Part shown: piece after piece, positions 50,299 through 59,526 of the stretch | Numbering within the stretch: position 1 is the stretch's first letter | Layout: each line of letters begins with the position of its first letter | Source: Aliarcobacter vitoriensis | GTDB taxonomy: Bacteria; Campylobacterota; Campylobacteria; Campylobacterales; Arcobacteraceae | DNA length: 64,000 nt | Assembly: GCF_003316695.1 (NCBI RefSeq) | Contig: NZ_PDKB01000006.1 | Location: 1 to 64,000, forward strand | Reading direction: 5' to 3' | Notes under the pieces: model-generated | Databases searched by the model: none | What the model was told of the DNA's origin: nothing | The model's input: only the letters and a program-made list of their open reading frames with translations | Made by a program: the position numbers and the translations under genes

Positions 50299-50315
50299 TA
50301 TCATTAAAAATGATA
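50299..50315. promoter_or_regulatory. LysR-type operator between tautomerase and LysR genes
   Basis: TATCATT-AAA-AATGATA is a perfect 7-bp dyad with a 3-bp centre, and it contains the T-N11-A pattern of LysR-type binding sites. It sits in the middle of the divergent promoter region. Confidence 0.6.
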
Positions 50316-50361
50316 CTATGTCAAATATAAAATTATGATTTATAATATAAGGAAAAGTGAT

Positions 50362-51189
50362 ATGGACTCAAATTTATTAAAAATTTTTGTAGAAGTTACA
50401 AATGAAAAAAGTATATCTAAAGCTGCTATAAATCTAGGTTTTGCACAATCAAATGTAACTTCAAGAATAAAACAATTAGAGAAAGTAATAGGAAGTTATT
50501 TATTTCACAGAGTTCCAAAAGGTGTAATCTTGACAAAAGAAGGTGAGAAATTATACTCTTATGCAGTAGAAATTGTAAAAAAAATTGAAATTGCAAACTT
50601 TGAGATGCAAAATATTCACAATCAAAAACATTTAATTATTGGTTCAACAGAATCAAATGCAAGTACAAGATTAATTCCTTTTTTACTTCAATTAAATAAA
50701 GATTTTCCAAATATGAGTTTAGAACTCATAACAAACACAACAAAAGATACTATAAAAAATCTTTTAGAATATAAGGTTGATATTGCATTTATAAGTGGTA
50801 AACCACAAAATGATGAGATAATTATTATAAATAAAATTGAGGAAAATATAGTTTTAGTTGAGCCAAAAGATAAAAAATGCCCTAATATTTTTTTATCATT
50901 TAAAAATGGTTGTGCATATAATGATTTTGGGAAAAACTACTTAAAAGAATTTTTAAGTCAAGAATATAAACATTTAGAATTTGGAAATTATGAAACAATT
51001 TTAGGCTGTGTAAAAGCTGGTATGGGTAAAAGTATTTTACCACTTAGTATAATAGAAAAACTAAATTATAAAAATGATTTAAATATTAAAAAGATTCCCA
51101 AAAATGTATTAAATATCCCTACTTTCTTAGTTTGTAGAAAAGATTATATTCCTAGAATTAAAAAGTATTTAGAAGACTTTAAATTCTAG
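50362..51189 (+). CDS. LysR-family transcriptional regulator
   Basis: The N-terminal winged HTH is typical: DSNLLKIFVEVTNEKSISKAAINLGFAQSNVTSRIKQLEK. A periplasmic-binding-like effector domain follows (about residues 90-275). ATG 50362, eight bases behind AAGGA, gives the standard LysR start (MDSNLLKIF); a start at 50335 would add nine residues with no ribosome site. Its likely targets are itself and the divergent tautomerase-exonuclease operon. The effector is unknown. Confidence 0.93.
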   Translation: MDSNLLKIFVEVTNEKSISKAAINLGFAQSNVTSRIKQLEKVIGSYLFHRVPKGVILTKEGEKLYSYAVEIVKKIEIANFEMQNIHNQKHLIIGSTESNASTRLIPFLLQLNKDFPNMSLELITNTTKDTIKNLLEYKVDIAFISGKPQNDEIIIINKIEENIVLVEPKDKKCPNIFLSFKNGCAYNDFGKNYLKEFLSQEYKHLEFGNYETILGCVKAGMGKSILPLSIIEKLNYKNDLNIKKIPKNVLNIPTFLVCRKDYIPRIKKYLEDFKF

Positions 51190-51198
51190 GATACTTAT

Positions 51199-51990
51199 TT
51201 ATTTCCAAGAGTTTTTAAACTTTAAAAGTTCATTTTTTATAGAAGGAACTCTCATAAAATGTTCTCCAATTAAAAAAGAATCTGCCCCAATACCATGAAG
51301 TCTCTTTATAACTTCAATATCACTTACACCAGACTCCGCAACAATAATTTTATCTCTTGGGATAAGTGGGATTAATTTATCACAAAGAGTCATATCCATC
51401 TCAAAAGTTTTAAGATTTCTATGATTTATCCCTATAATATCTGCACCACATTTTAAAGATTTCTCTAAATCTTCTAAGTCATGAATTTCAACTAAAACTT
51501 CTAAATCCAAACTTCTTGCATAGCTATATAAAGAGTTTAATTCATCTTGATTTAAAGCTTTTGCTATAAGTAGTACAAAATCTGCTCCATAAACCAAAGC
51601 TTCAGCGATTTGATATTTATCAACTATAAAATCTTTTCTAAGTAAAGGGATATTCGTAAATTTCTTAATCTCTTTCAAATAATTTAAATCACCTAAAAAA
51701 AAGTGTGATTCAGTCAATACTGAAATAGCATTTGCTCCATTATCATTATATTCTTTTGCAATTGAAATTGGGTCAAAATTTTCTTTTATGATACCTTTAC
51801 TCGGACTTGCTTTTTTTACTTCAGCAATTATTCTTATAGGTTCATCTTTTGAAGACTTTAAAAAACTCTTAACATCTTTTGTTTTATATGAACCTTCTTT
51901 TATTTTTAATTCAAGTTCTTCTAAACTTATAGTTTGTTTTCTTAAATTCAAATCTTCTATTGTTTTATTTATAATTTTTTCTAAAATCAC
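51199..51990 (-). CDS. trpC: Indole-3-glycerol phosphate synthase
   Basis: TrpC closes the indole ring in tryptophan synthesis. The TIM-barrel motifs are [19 protein letters not shown] (catalytic Lys, near 57-75), [43 protein letters not shown] and VAESGV. The length of 263 residues is standard. It starts with GTG overlapping the stop of the upstream TPR lipoprotein gene (GTGA). It is apart from the other trp genes, except that trpF occurs separately at 58191. Confidence 0.96.
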   Translation of the reverse strand: MILEKIINKTIEDLNLRKQTISLEELELKIKEGSYKTKDVKSFLKSSKDEPIRIIAEVKKASPSKGIIKENFDPISIAKEYNDNGANAISVLTESHFFLGDLNYLKEIKKFTNIPLLRKDFIVDKYQIAEALVYGADFVLLIAKALNQDELNSLYSYARSLDLEVLVEIHDLEDLEKSLKCGADIIGINHRNLKTFEMDMTLCDKLIPLIPRDKIIVAESGVSDIEVIKRLHGIGADSFLIGEHFMRVPSIKNELLKFKNSWK

Positions 51991-53291
51991 TTCTTACACT
52001 CCTTTATTTTTTCCCAATGAAATTTTATCTCTTCATCTTCCAAACCTATTTCATCAACTATTTGTTTCATATTTTTAAAAGCTTCTTTACAATTTTTAAT
52101 TTTATACTCACCCCATGCTAAAGTATCTATAAAAGCAATATTTGTTGGATCTTGTTCCAAGGCTTTCTTAACTAAAATTAACCCCTTATTTATATCAATA
52201 TCATAATCAATCAACAAATATGCTAAATAATTTTGATATATCGGGTTAGTTGAAGTTTCTAAAATTGTATCAAACTTTTTAATTACACTATTAAGTGAAC
52301 TTTTTTTATCTTCTGCTAACTCAAACTCAATTATTGCTTGTTGTCCTAAATAATCAATATTTGAACTACTTTTATACAGCTTATCTAATAACTCATAAGC
52401 TTTTTGTATTTGATTTGTTCTTTTATAAAGTTCTAAAAGTAAATCATCTTCAATATTATTTTGTTCTAAAAATAATATTAATTCATTCACCTCAAAATTT
52501 TGAAACATAAATCCAACAGTTTTATTTAATTGTAAAGCATCTTCACTATTTTTATAATACAAAAACATATCTTTTAGAAGATTTTTTATATTATCTTTTT
52601 GTCCTAAACTATCATAAAAAGCCAACAACTGCAAAGCTATATTTAAGTTATATTCACTTTTTGGAAGATAATCTTTTAAGTTCTTTATAGCCTCTTCTTT
52701 TTTATTTAAATTAAAAAATTCCAAACTTGTTATTGTTTGCATAACAGTAACAGATGCTTCATATTTTAAAGCCTCTTGTAAAGCACTATAAGAATTATTA
52801 AATTCTCCTTTTGAAGCATAAATAGCTCCTAAAAGTTCATAATTTATACTACTTTTATAAAGATTTGTTAATTTTAAAGCCTCTTCTAAAGCTTTATCAT
52901 AATCTTCAAGTCTAAGTAGTGCAAAACCATAAAGTCGTATTAATAATTCTTCTTCTTTTATATTTGGAAGTAAATATTTTTCTATCTGTTCTTTTACAGC
53001 TTCATAATCTTGAAATTGAGTCGCAATAGTGGTGTATTGTGCTAAATACTCATATTTATTTGTATTTTCAAAAAGCTTCAGATATATATCTCCTGCTGTT
53101 TCATACATTCTGATATTTTCCATTTCTAAAGCATACATAACATAATAATCTTCAAAATCAAAGGGTTTTGATTCAACTTGTATAAACTCTTTTACTTTTT
53201 TCTCTTCATTAATAGTTTGCTCTTTTAAACTACAAGATGCAAAAAAACTTATTATAAAAAAATATACTAAATATCTCTTATAGCTGGGCAC
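51987..53291 (-). CDS. TPR-repeat lipoprotein
   Basis: A short signal peptide ends in a lipobox-like SFFASC (Cys about residue 20), followed by roughly 410 residues of helical hairpins with TPR character, such as [41 protein letters not shown]-type segments. Outer-membrane or inner-membrane lipid anchoring depends on sorting that I cannot read. TPR proteins scaffold complexes. It starts with GTG and overlaps the YkgJ-family gene by 25 bp. A specific role is unknown. Confidence 0.82.
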   Translation of the reverse strand: MPSYKRYLVYFFIISFFASCSLKEQTINEEKKVKEFIQVESKPFDFEDYYVMYALEMENIRMYETAGDIYLKLFENTNKYEYLAQYTTIATQFQDYEAVKEQIEKYLLPNIKEEELLIRLYGFALLRLEDYDKALEEALKLTNLYKSSINYELLGAIYASKGEFNNSYSALQEALKYEASVTVMQTITSLEFFNLNKKEEAIKNLKDYLPKSEYNLNIALQLLAFYDSLGQKDNIKNLLKDMFLYYKNSEDALQLNKTVGFMFQNFEVNELILFLEQNNIEDDLLLELYKRTNQIQKAYELLDKLYKSSSNIDYLGQQAIIEFELAEDKKSSLNSVIKKFDTILETSTNPIYQNYLAYLLIDYDIDINKGLILVKKALEQDPTNIAFIDTLAWGEYKIKNCKEAFKNMKQIVDEIGLEDEEIKFHWEKIKECKK

Positions 53292-53656
53292 TCTTTGTAT
53301 ACCTCTTCAATATTATTTTTAAAATAGTCCCAAAAAGGGAAAGTCCTACACTGCACTGGTCGATATTCATAAATCGAGCATTGTCGTTTACTTAAATCAA
53401 AAAAACAACAAGCAAAACTATTTTTGCCTAATTTTACCTCTTTTATACTATATTTATACCCTTCTTTAAAAAGGTATCTCTCTTTTAATTCTTCAACATC
53501 CATTTTTAAATAATTTGATAAATTTTCAATTTCAATTTTATTTATCCAAATATATCCGCTTTCTCCTATACAGCAATTTCCTTGACAAATACCACAAACA
53601 GAAGGTTTAAAAGTAAAATTATATCCATCTTTTTTTATTAAATCACTCAAAATCAA
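53267..53656 (-). CDS. YkgJ-family cysteine-cluster protein
   Basis: This 129-residue protein has the conserved cysteine pattern CGICQGNCC near the N-terminus. CCFFDLSKRQCSIYEYRPVQCRTFPFW in the second half is the YkgJ/Fe-S-cluster-like signature, probably binding zinc or iron. The start is TTG 53656 (or TTG two codons later). It sits in a tight run with trmN6 upstream (14-bp overlap) and the TPR lipoprotein downstream. The function is not established. Confidence 0.88.
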   Translation of the reverse strand: MILSDLIKKDGYNFTFKPSVCGICQGNCCIGESGYIWINKIEIENLSNYLKMDVEELKERYLFKEGYKYSIKEVKLGKNSFACCFFDLSKRQCSIYEYRPVQCRTFPFWDYFKNNIEEVYKECPAIRDI

Positions 53657-54359
53657 CCTTTATACTATGTGTTCTTATATGTTTATAAATATCTTCAACT
53701 TCTTTTGTAAAATTTGAATTTTCATCAAAAACTATTAATGGCTTTAAAATTTTCAATAAAGATTTAGAATTCTTTTTTGCATAAACTAATACTAAACTAG
53801 CCTCTTTTTTAGCTTTTGGATACACAAATTGTAAGGCTTCTATATTAAAACTAAACTCATTTAAAAATAAAATAATCTCATTTAATTGTTTGCTATCATA
53901 ACAAAAAAACAATTTTCCATCATTTTTTAAAATATTAGAACTTCTATATATAAAATTTCTTAATGGCATTGAACTATTGTATCTTGCAATTTTTAAAGAT
54001 TCATTCTCACTTTTTATTACATTTTGATGATAAAATGGTGGATTTGAAACACAAAAATCGAATTTTTTATCAAATTCTAAATCTAAAAAAGATCCTTTAT
54101 ACAAATTTGCATAAATTTTATTTGTTTTTGCATTTTGTTGTGAAAAAAACTGAAAGCTTTTTTGTATTTCACACTGATTTAGAATCAATTTTTTATAATT
54201 ATTAGCAAGTAAAAGCCCTAAAATACCGCTTCCACTTCCAATGTCTAAAATATCACCATTAATATTTTTATATTTTTCTAAACATTTACAAATAAAATTA
54301 AACAAAAAATGTGTATCGCTGTTATAACAGTATCCATTTCTAGGTTGATATAAAACCAA
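53643..54359 (-). CDS. Class I methyltransferase, TrmN6/YfiC-like
   Basis: The SAM-binding motif ILDIGSGSGILGLLLA (near 37-52) and the N6-adenine/N5-glutamine signature NPPFYH (near 110-115) are present. The start LYQPRNGYCYNSDTHFL resembles that of tRNA1(Val) A37 N6-methyltransferase (YfiC/TrmN6). It uses TTG 54359 behind AAGGA. At 238 residues it is full length. It is divergent from the oor operon across 141 bp. Confidence 0.85.
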   Translation of the reverse strand: MVLYQPRNGYCYNSDTHFLFNFICKCLEKYKNINGDILDIGSGSGILGLLLANNYKKLILNQCEIQKSFQFFSQQNAKTNKIYANLYKGSFLDLEFDKKFDFCVSNPPFYHQNVIKSENESLKIARYNSSMPLRNFIYRSSNILKNDGKLFFCYDSKQLNEIILFLNEFSFNIEALQFVYPKAKKEASLVLVYAKKNSKSLLKILKPLIVFDENSNFTKEVEDIYKHIRTHSIKVDFE

Positions 54360-54380
54360 AAAGCGTCCTTTTTTAAAATC

Positions 54381-54397
54381 TTTAGATTATATCTAAA
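54381..54397. promoter_or_regulatory. Dyad in the trmN6-oorD divergent region
   Basis: TTTAGAT-TAT-ATCTAAA is a perfect 7-bp inverted repeat lying about 22 bp upstream of the trmN6-like start and 104 bp upstream of oorD. It could be an operator. No consensus sigma-70 promoter for oorD is certain; TATTAT near 54440 is a candidate -10. Confidence 0.4.
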
Positions 54398-54500
54398 ATA
54401 TTCAAATAATCTCTTTTAGTAAAATAAGGAAAGTTATAGTATTATACACGCTAAATTATATATTTTATAAAATTTAATTATATTTCAATTAAGGAAAATT

Positions 54501-54830
54501 ATGTCAAATATTGAAGCTCCTTTAAATATCCCTGTTTGGGTAGATGAAAGTAGATGTAAGGCTTGTGATAGATGTGTATCAGTATGCCCTGCTGGAGTTT
54601 TAGGAATGCGACAAGATATTCATTCAACATTGGGTTCTATGGCAACAGTTGTACATCCAGAAGCATGTATAGGTTGTAATGATTGTGAATTATCTTGTCC
54701 AGATTTTGCAATCTTTGTATCAGATAAAAAAGAGTTTAAATTTGCAAAATTATCTTCTGAAGCAAAAGAAAGACAAGAAAAAATCATAAGTAACAATTAT
54801 AAAATTTTAGATGAAGATAAAAAGGTTTAA
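54501..54830 (+). CDS. oorD: 2-oxoglutarate:acceptor oxidoreductase ferredoxin-like subunit OorD
   Basis: This 109-residue protein has two [4Fe-4S] motifs: CKACDRCVSVCP (near 19-30) and CIGCNDCELSCP (near 51-62). It passes electrons from the OorAB catalytic core. The oorDABC order is the hallmark of epsilonproteobacteria, in which this enzyme replaces 2-oxoglutarate dehydrogenase and feeds the oxidative or reductive TCA cycle. It is 2 bp from oorA. Confidence 0.95.
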   Translation: MSNIEAPLNIPVWVDESRCKACDRCVSVCPAGVLGMRQDIHSTLGSMATVVHPEACIGCNDCELSCPDFAIFVSDKKEFKFAKLSSEAKERQEKIISNNYKILDEDKKV

Positions 54831-54832
54831 TA

Positions 54833-55963
54833 ATGGCAAGAGAGCTAATATCAACAGGAAATGAGTTAGCAGCATTAGCGGCTGTTGACTCGAAATGTGA
54901 GTTTTTTGGTGGATATCCTATAACTCCATCAAGTGAAATAATGCATGAACTATCATCAGCTTTACCAGCAAATGGTGGAGTATCTATACAAATGGAAGAT
55001 GAAATATCTGGTATTTGTACAGCATTAGGTGCATCAATGTCAGGTAAAAGAGCTATGACTGCATCATCAGGACCTGGAATTTCTTTGAAATCTGAAAATT
55101 TAGGTCTTGGTTATATAGCTGAAGTTCCTTTAGTGGTTGTAAACGTTATGAGAGGAGGACCATCAACAGGTCTTCCTACTAGAGTTGCACAAGGTGATAT
55201 TTTACAAGCAAAAAATCCAACTCATGGAGATGTAAAATCTATCACTTTAGTACCTGGTAATTTATCAGAATGTTACACTGAAATTGCAAGAGCTTTTAAT
55301 CTTGCAGATAGATTTATGCAACCTGTATTTGTATTACTTGATGAAACTATAGGACATATGGCTGGTAAAGCTACAATTCCTGATTTAGAAGAAATACAAA
55401 AAAATATAGTTTTTAGAAAAAGATTTGATGGTGATAAGAAAGACTACAAACCTTACGGTGTAGGAGCTGATGAACCAGCTGTTTTAAATCCTATGTTTGA
55501 AGGCTACAGATACCATTTTACAGGACTTCACCATGGACCAACAGGGCACCCAACTGAAGATGCTGATGTTTGTGCTGCTTTGATGAACAGATTATTTACA
55601 AAAGTAGATGCCCATCTTGATGAATTAGAGTTAAATGAAGAATATCTATTAGATGATGCTGAGATTATGATTATTGCTTATGGTTCTGTTTCATTAGCTG
55701 TAAAAGAGGCTATAAATAGACTAAGACGTGAAGGAATAAAAATTGGTATGTTCAGACCAAAAACAATTTGGCCAAGCCCAGCAAAAAGGCTAGATGAACT
55801 TGTAAATAAATTTGATAAAGTTTTAGTAACTGAACTTAATATGGGACAATATACTCAAGAAATACAAAGAGTTTCTGGAAGAAGAGAGTTTGATACACTT
55901 TTAAAAGCAAATGGAAGACCACTTTCTCCGCTAGAAATTATTGAAAAAGTAAAAGGAATGTAA
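54833..55963 (+). CDS. oorA: 2-oxoglutarate:acceptor oxidoreductase alpha subunit OorA
   Basis: This 376-residue protein has the pyruvate:ferredoxin-oxidoreductase alpha fold: ALAAVDSKCEFFGGYPITPSSEI at the start, ASSGPGISLKSENLGLGY, VMRGGPSTGLPTRVAQGD and a C-terminal transketolase-like region. It binds substrate and CoA with OorB. It is 1 bp from oorB. Confidence 0.96.
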   Translation: MARELISTGNELAALAAVDSKCEFFGGYPITPSSEIMHELSSALPANGGVSIQMEDEISGICTALGASMSGKRAMTASSGPGISLKSENLGLGYIAEVPLVVVNVMRGGPSTGLPTRVAQGDILQAKNPTHGDVKSITLVPGNLSECYTEIARAFNLADRFMQPVFVLLDETIGHMAGKATIPDLEEIQKNIVFRKRFDGDKKDYKPYGVGADEPAVLNPMFEGYRYHFTGLHHGPTGHPTEDADVCAALMNRLFTKVDAHLDELELNEEYLLDDAEIMIIAYGSVSLAVKEAINRLRREGIKIGMFRPKTIWPSPAKRLDELVNKFDKVLVTELNMGQYTQEIQRVSGRREFDTLLKANGRPLSPLEIIEKVKGM

Positions 55964-55964
55964 T

Positions 55965-56798
55965 ATGGCGTTTAATTATGATGAATATTTAAGAACTGAT
56001 AAAATGCCAACTTTATGGTGTTGGGGCTGTGGTGATGGAGTTATTTTAAAATCTTTAATTAGAGCCATAGATAAACTTGGTTGGAATATGGATGATGTTT
56101 GTGTTGTTTCTGGAATTGGTTGTTCTGGAAGATTTAGTTCATATATAAACTGTAATACTGTTCATACAACACATGGAAGAACTTTAGCTTATGCAACTGG
56201 AATAAAACTAGCAAACCCAAATAAAAAAGTAATTGTGGTTGGTGGAGATGGAGATGGTTTAGCTATTGGTGGAAATCATACGATTCATGCAAGTAGAAGA
56301 AATATAGATTTAACATATTTGGTAATCAATAACTTTATTTATGGCCTAACAAATTCTCAAACAAGCCCAACAACTCCAAAAGGTATGTGGACTGTAACTA
56401 TGGATAAAGGAAATATAGACCCAACTTTTGATGCTTGTAAATTAGTTGAAGCAGCAGGAGCTAGTTTTATTGCTAGAGAAACTATGATTGATCCAAAAAA
56501 ACTAGAAAAGTCTTTAGTAAAAGCTATGGAACATAAAGGTTTTTCATTTGTTGAAGTTTTCTCAAATTGCCATGTTAATCTAGGTAGAAAAAATAAAATG
56601 GCAAGTGCTATGGCTAATTTAGAGTGGATTGACTCTATTTCAATTGCTAAAACAAAATTTGAAATGCTTGATGATGAGCAAAAAATAGGAAAATTTCCAA
56701 CAGGAGTCTTAAAACAAGATGAAACTGCATTGGAATATTGTGAAGCTTATGAAAAAGTTAAAGAAGCACAAAGAACAAAAACTATGGTAAAACTATAA
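55965..56798 (+). CDS. oorB: 2-oxoglutarate:acceptor oxidoreductase beta subunit OorB
   Basis: This is the thiamine-diphosphate-binding subunit. The ThDP motif GGDGDGLAIGGNH...NN (near 88-122) is present, with WCWGCGDG and SGIGCSGRFSSY at the start. The cysteines there fit an extra iron-sulfur ligand set. The length of 277 residues is standard. With OorA it decarboxylates 2-oxoglutarate to succinyl-CoA, and the reverse reaction fixes CO2. Confidence 0.96.
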   Translation: MAFNYDEYLRTDKMPTLWCWGCGDGVILKSLIRAIDKLGWNMDDVCVVSGIGCSGRFSSYINCNTVHTTHGRTLAYATGIKLANPNKKVIVVGGDGDGLAIGGNHTIHASRRNIDLTYLVINNFIYGLTNSQTSPTTPKGMWTVTMDKGNIDPTFDACKLVEAAGASFIARETMIDPKKLEKSLVKAMEHKGFSFVEVFSNCHVNLGRKNKMASAMANLEWIDSISIAKTKFEMLDDEQKIGKFPTGVLKQDETALEYCEAYEKVKEAQRTKTMVKL

Positions 56799-56810
56799 GG
56801 ATAATGTATT

Positions 56811-57380
56811 ATGGCAAATAACAGAACTTTAATGAGATTTACAGGAGTTGGAGGACAAGGAGTTTTACTTGCAGGAGAGATTTTTGCTGCTGCTAAAATA
56901 AATAATGGTGGATTTGGACTAAAAACTGCAACTTATACTTCGCAAGTAAGAGGTGGTCCAACAGTTGTTGATATAACACTTCAAGATGAAGAAATAATAT
57001 ATCCTTATGCAAATGATGGAGAGATAGATTTTATGCTCTCTGTTGCACAAATTTCTTTTGATTTATTTAAAAATGGAGTAAAAGATGGTGCAACCATTGT
57101 AATAGAACCAAACCTAGTTAGACCAAATGAAGAAGATAAAAAAAGATGGAATATTATAGAAATTCCTATCATCACTGTTGCAAAAGAAGAGGTTGGAAAT
57201 GTAATCACACAATCTATATTAGCTTTAGCAATAGCAAACTACTTTACTGGGGAAACTATTCCAAAAGAAGTATTAAGACAGACTATGCTTTCTAAGATTC
57301 CTGCAAAACTTCATGATATGAACAATAAAGCTTATGATTTAGGTTATAAGTATGCAAAAGAGATAGATAATAGAGCTTAA
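56811..57380 (+). CDS. oorC: 2-oxoglutarate:acceptor oxidoreductase gamma subunit OorC
   Basis: This 189-residue protein starts with FTGVGGQGVLLAGEIFAAA, the gamma-subunit signature, and continues TYTSQVRGGPTVVDI. It completes the four-subunit enzyme. A terminator hairpin straddles its stop codon. Confidence 0.95.
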   Translation: MANNRTLMRFTGVGGQGVLLAGEIFAAAKINNGGFGLKTATYTSQVRGGPTVVDITLQDEEIIYPYANDGEIDFMLSVAQISFDLFKNGVKDGATIVIEPNLVRPNEEDKKRWNIIEIPIITVAKEEVGNVITQSILALAIANYFTGETIPKEVLRQTMLSKIPAKLHDMNNKAYDLGYKYAKEIDNRA

Positions 57381-57390
57381 AGGCTCTATT
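57369..57390 (+). terminator. Terminator of the oor operon
   Basis: AATAGAGC (57369-57376) and GCTCTATT (57383-57390) form an 8-bp perfect stem with loop TTAAAG, containing the oorC stop. A T-rich run (TATTTACTTTT) follows. On the other strand it could also end transcription of the convergent exonuclease gene. Confidence 0.7.
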
Positions 57391-58204
57391 TATTTACTTT
57401 TCTAATAATATTATCACTTTTAGAAAAAGTTATTAAATCTTCTACATTTTCTATGTTCTTAAGGTCTAAACTCTGTAAACATTTCTCAAAAATAATTTTT
57501 GTTGTGAGTGCATCAAAATAAGCTCTATGGTGATTTTCTACATCTATATTCAAAAGTTCTTTTAAGGTACTAAGTCCATATTTATCAGATTGTATAGTTC
57601 TTTTTGACAAATCGATGGTACAAATCTTTCTATTTAAAAGTTTTCCTAAATTATATTTTTCAAAACTATCAGATATAAAAGTATAGTCGAATTTTATATC
57701 ATGAGCAACAAAAACATCATCACCTAAAAACTCTTTAAAATCTTTTAAAACTTTTTCTATTGTAGGAGCTGTTTCAAGCATAGCAAGAGTAATTTTTGTA
57801 ACTTCTTGAATATAAGGTGGTATATCTTTTGCAAAAACTAAAGAATCAAATTTATCTATAATTTCTCCATTTTTGTATTTGACAGCTCCAAGTTCAATTA
57901 TTTGAAAACCTTTTTTTGGGGTCCCCCCATTTGTTTCTATATCTACAAAACAAAAAGTTTGTTCATTTATAGAAGTTTGTGTAGTTTTTAAAAATACAGA
58001 ATCATTTTTTATATCAAGTGGAAAGCCATTTATAAGCAAAAGTTCAAACTCTAATTCACTATTTTCATAAAATTTATCACTAGATTCTTCTAAAAGTGAT
58101 AAAAAATCTTCGTATGGTATAGGCTCTTTTTTAAGTCTTCTTATAATATCCAAAAACGTAATTTTTGTTGGCTTAAGTATATATTTTCTTTTATAAGATT
58201 TCAT
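57386..58204 (-). CDS. DnaQ-like 3'-5' exonuclease with N-terminal extension
   Basis: This 272-residue protein has a DEDDh exonuclease domain at about residues 80-255: FCFVDIETNGG (Exo I), VFVAHDIKFDYTFI (Exo II) and HRAYFDALTT (Exo III with His and Asp). About 75 residues precede it and may form a winged-helix region. It is probably a repair or editing exonuclease rather than the polymerase III epsilon subunit, but this cannot be settled. The coding strand contains G6 (codons GGG GGG) and A7 runs close together (57917-57928 region). Confidence 0.85.
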   Translation of the reverse strand: MKSYKRKYILKPTKITFLDIIRRLKKEPIPYEDFLSLLEESSDKFYENSELEFELLLINGFPLDIKNDSVFLKTTQTSINEQTFCFVDIETNGGTPKKGFQIIELGAVKYKNGEIIDKFDSLVFAKDIPPYIQEVTKITLAMLETAPTIEKVLKDFKEFLGDDVFVAHDIKFDYTFISDSFEKYNLGKLLNRKICTIDLSKRTIQSDKYGLSTLKELLNIDVENHHRAYFDALTTKIIFEKCLQSLDLKNIENVEDLITFSKSDNIIRKVNK

Positions 58205-58784
58205 AAGCTGCTTTTACAAAGTTTATCATTTTTTGTATATCTTTTTTGCCTTTTTCTTTTTCAACAGAACTACTTACATCAACTCCAAAAAAGCCAAAAC
58301 CATTTAACTCTTTTAGATTATCACTACTTAGTCCACCAGCTAAAATAAACTTAGAACAATTAATATCTTTAAATAAATCTAAACAAAGTCGCTTTCCTTT
58401 ACCACCAAAACCATCTACAAAGGCATCAATCAAATAGTAATTTTCATCTAAATTTTGTAAATCATCTTTATTTTTTACTCTTAAAACTTTTATATATTTT
58501 ACTTTTAATTTTGTATAATCCAAAATATTTTCATCATCTATAATTTGTGCTAAATGCATTTTTGATTTCTCACAAACTTCATTTATAAAATCTACATTTT
58601 CATTTACAAAAAGACCAACAGTTTGTATAAATGGTGGTAATTTTTCAACAATATATAGTGCATTTTCTGGTGTTATATATCTAGGAGATGGCTTGTAATA
58701 AACAAATCCTAAAGCACTTGCACCAGCCTTTACAGCATCAAGAGAATCAGTTACATTTGTAATTCCACAAATCTTTACTCTCAT
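58191..58784 (-). CDS. trpF: Phosphoribosylanthranilate isomerase
   Basis: TrpF catalyses the Amadori rearrangement before TrpC in tryptophan synthesis. It starts VKICGITNVTDSLDAV with the catalytic Cys, and has ALGFVYYKPSPRYI, the catalytic Asp region YLIDAFVDGFGGKGKR, and LAGGLSSDNL with GVDVSSSVE near the end. The length of 197 residues is typical. It overlaps rpe by 4 bp and the downstream exonuclease by 14 bp. Confidence 0.96.
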   Translation of the reverse strand: MRVKICGITNVTDSLDAVKAGASALGFVYYKPSPRYITPENALYIVEKLPPFIQTVGLFVNENVDFINEVCEKSKMHLAQIIDDENILDYTKLKVKYIKVLRVKNKDDLQNLDENYYLIDAFVDGFGGKGKRLCLDLFKDINCSKFILAGGLSSDNLKELNGFGFFGVDVSSSVEKEKGKKDIQKMINFVKAAYEIL

Positions 58785-59422
58785 ATTTGAAGACTCTTTA
58801 TTGCTTTTGTATAATCATCACTTCCAAAAATGTAACTTCCAGCAACAACTACATCAACTCCAGCATTTTTAAGTTCATAAATATTTTTATCACTCACCCC
58901 TCCATCAACTTCAATTAAACAGGCTGGATTTCTTTTATTTATAAGGTCTTTTAATTTTTTTGCTTTTTCAAGAACAGTTGGAATAAACTTTTGTCCACCA
59001 AAACCTGGATTAACAGACATCAATAAAACCATATCTAAATCTTCTAATAAATACTCTATATCCTCAACTCTTGTATGTGGATTTAGCGTTATAGCTGGAC
59101 ATATGCCTAAACTTCTAATTTTTTGTATAAGTCTATGTGGATGTTTTTCACTTTCAATATGAAAAGATAGATATTTTGGTTTTAATGGAGCAAATAAATC
59201 TACAAAAAAATTGTTATTTTCAACCATCAAATGAATATCAAGAGGTTTAGTTGCTACTTTTGAAACTGGTTCTACAACAACTGGTCCAATAGTCAAATTT
59301 GGTACATAATGCCCATCCATAACATCAATATGAACTAAATCACATCCAGCATCACAAATAGCTTTTATATCTCTTGCTAAATTACCAAAATCAGCAGATA
59401 AAATTGATGGAGCAACAAGCAT
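58781..59422 (-). CDS. rpe: Ribulose-phosphate 3-epimerase
   Basis: This TIM-barrel enzyme of 213 residues interconverts ribulose-5-phosphate and xylulose-5-phosphate. Motifs are APSILSADFGNLARDI, HIDVMDGHYVPNLTIGP (metal His/Asp), DIHLMV, VLLMSVNPGFGGQKFI and EVDGGV. It is the first gene of rpe-trpF-exonuclease. Confidence 0.97.
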   Translation of the reverse strand: MLVAPSILSADFGNLARDIKAICDAGCDLVHIDVMDGHYVPNLTIGPVVVEPVSKVATKPLDIHLMVENNNFFVDLFAPLKPKYLSFHIESEKHPHRLIQKIRSLGICPAITLNPHTRVEDIEYLLEDLDMVLLMSVNPGFGGQKFIPTVLEKAKKLKDLINKRNPACLIEVDGGVSDKNIYELKNAGVDVVVAGSYIFGSDDYTKAIKSLQI

Positions 59423-59526
59423 TTATAACCTTTTTTTTCTAAATTTTGGTGATTATATCATTTAATCTCTTTTATAAAGTATAAACCAAAATTTAAGTAA
59501 AATCTAGAAAAACATAAAGAAAAAAT

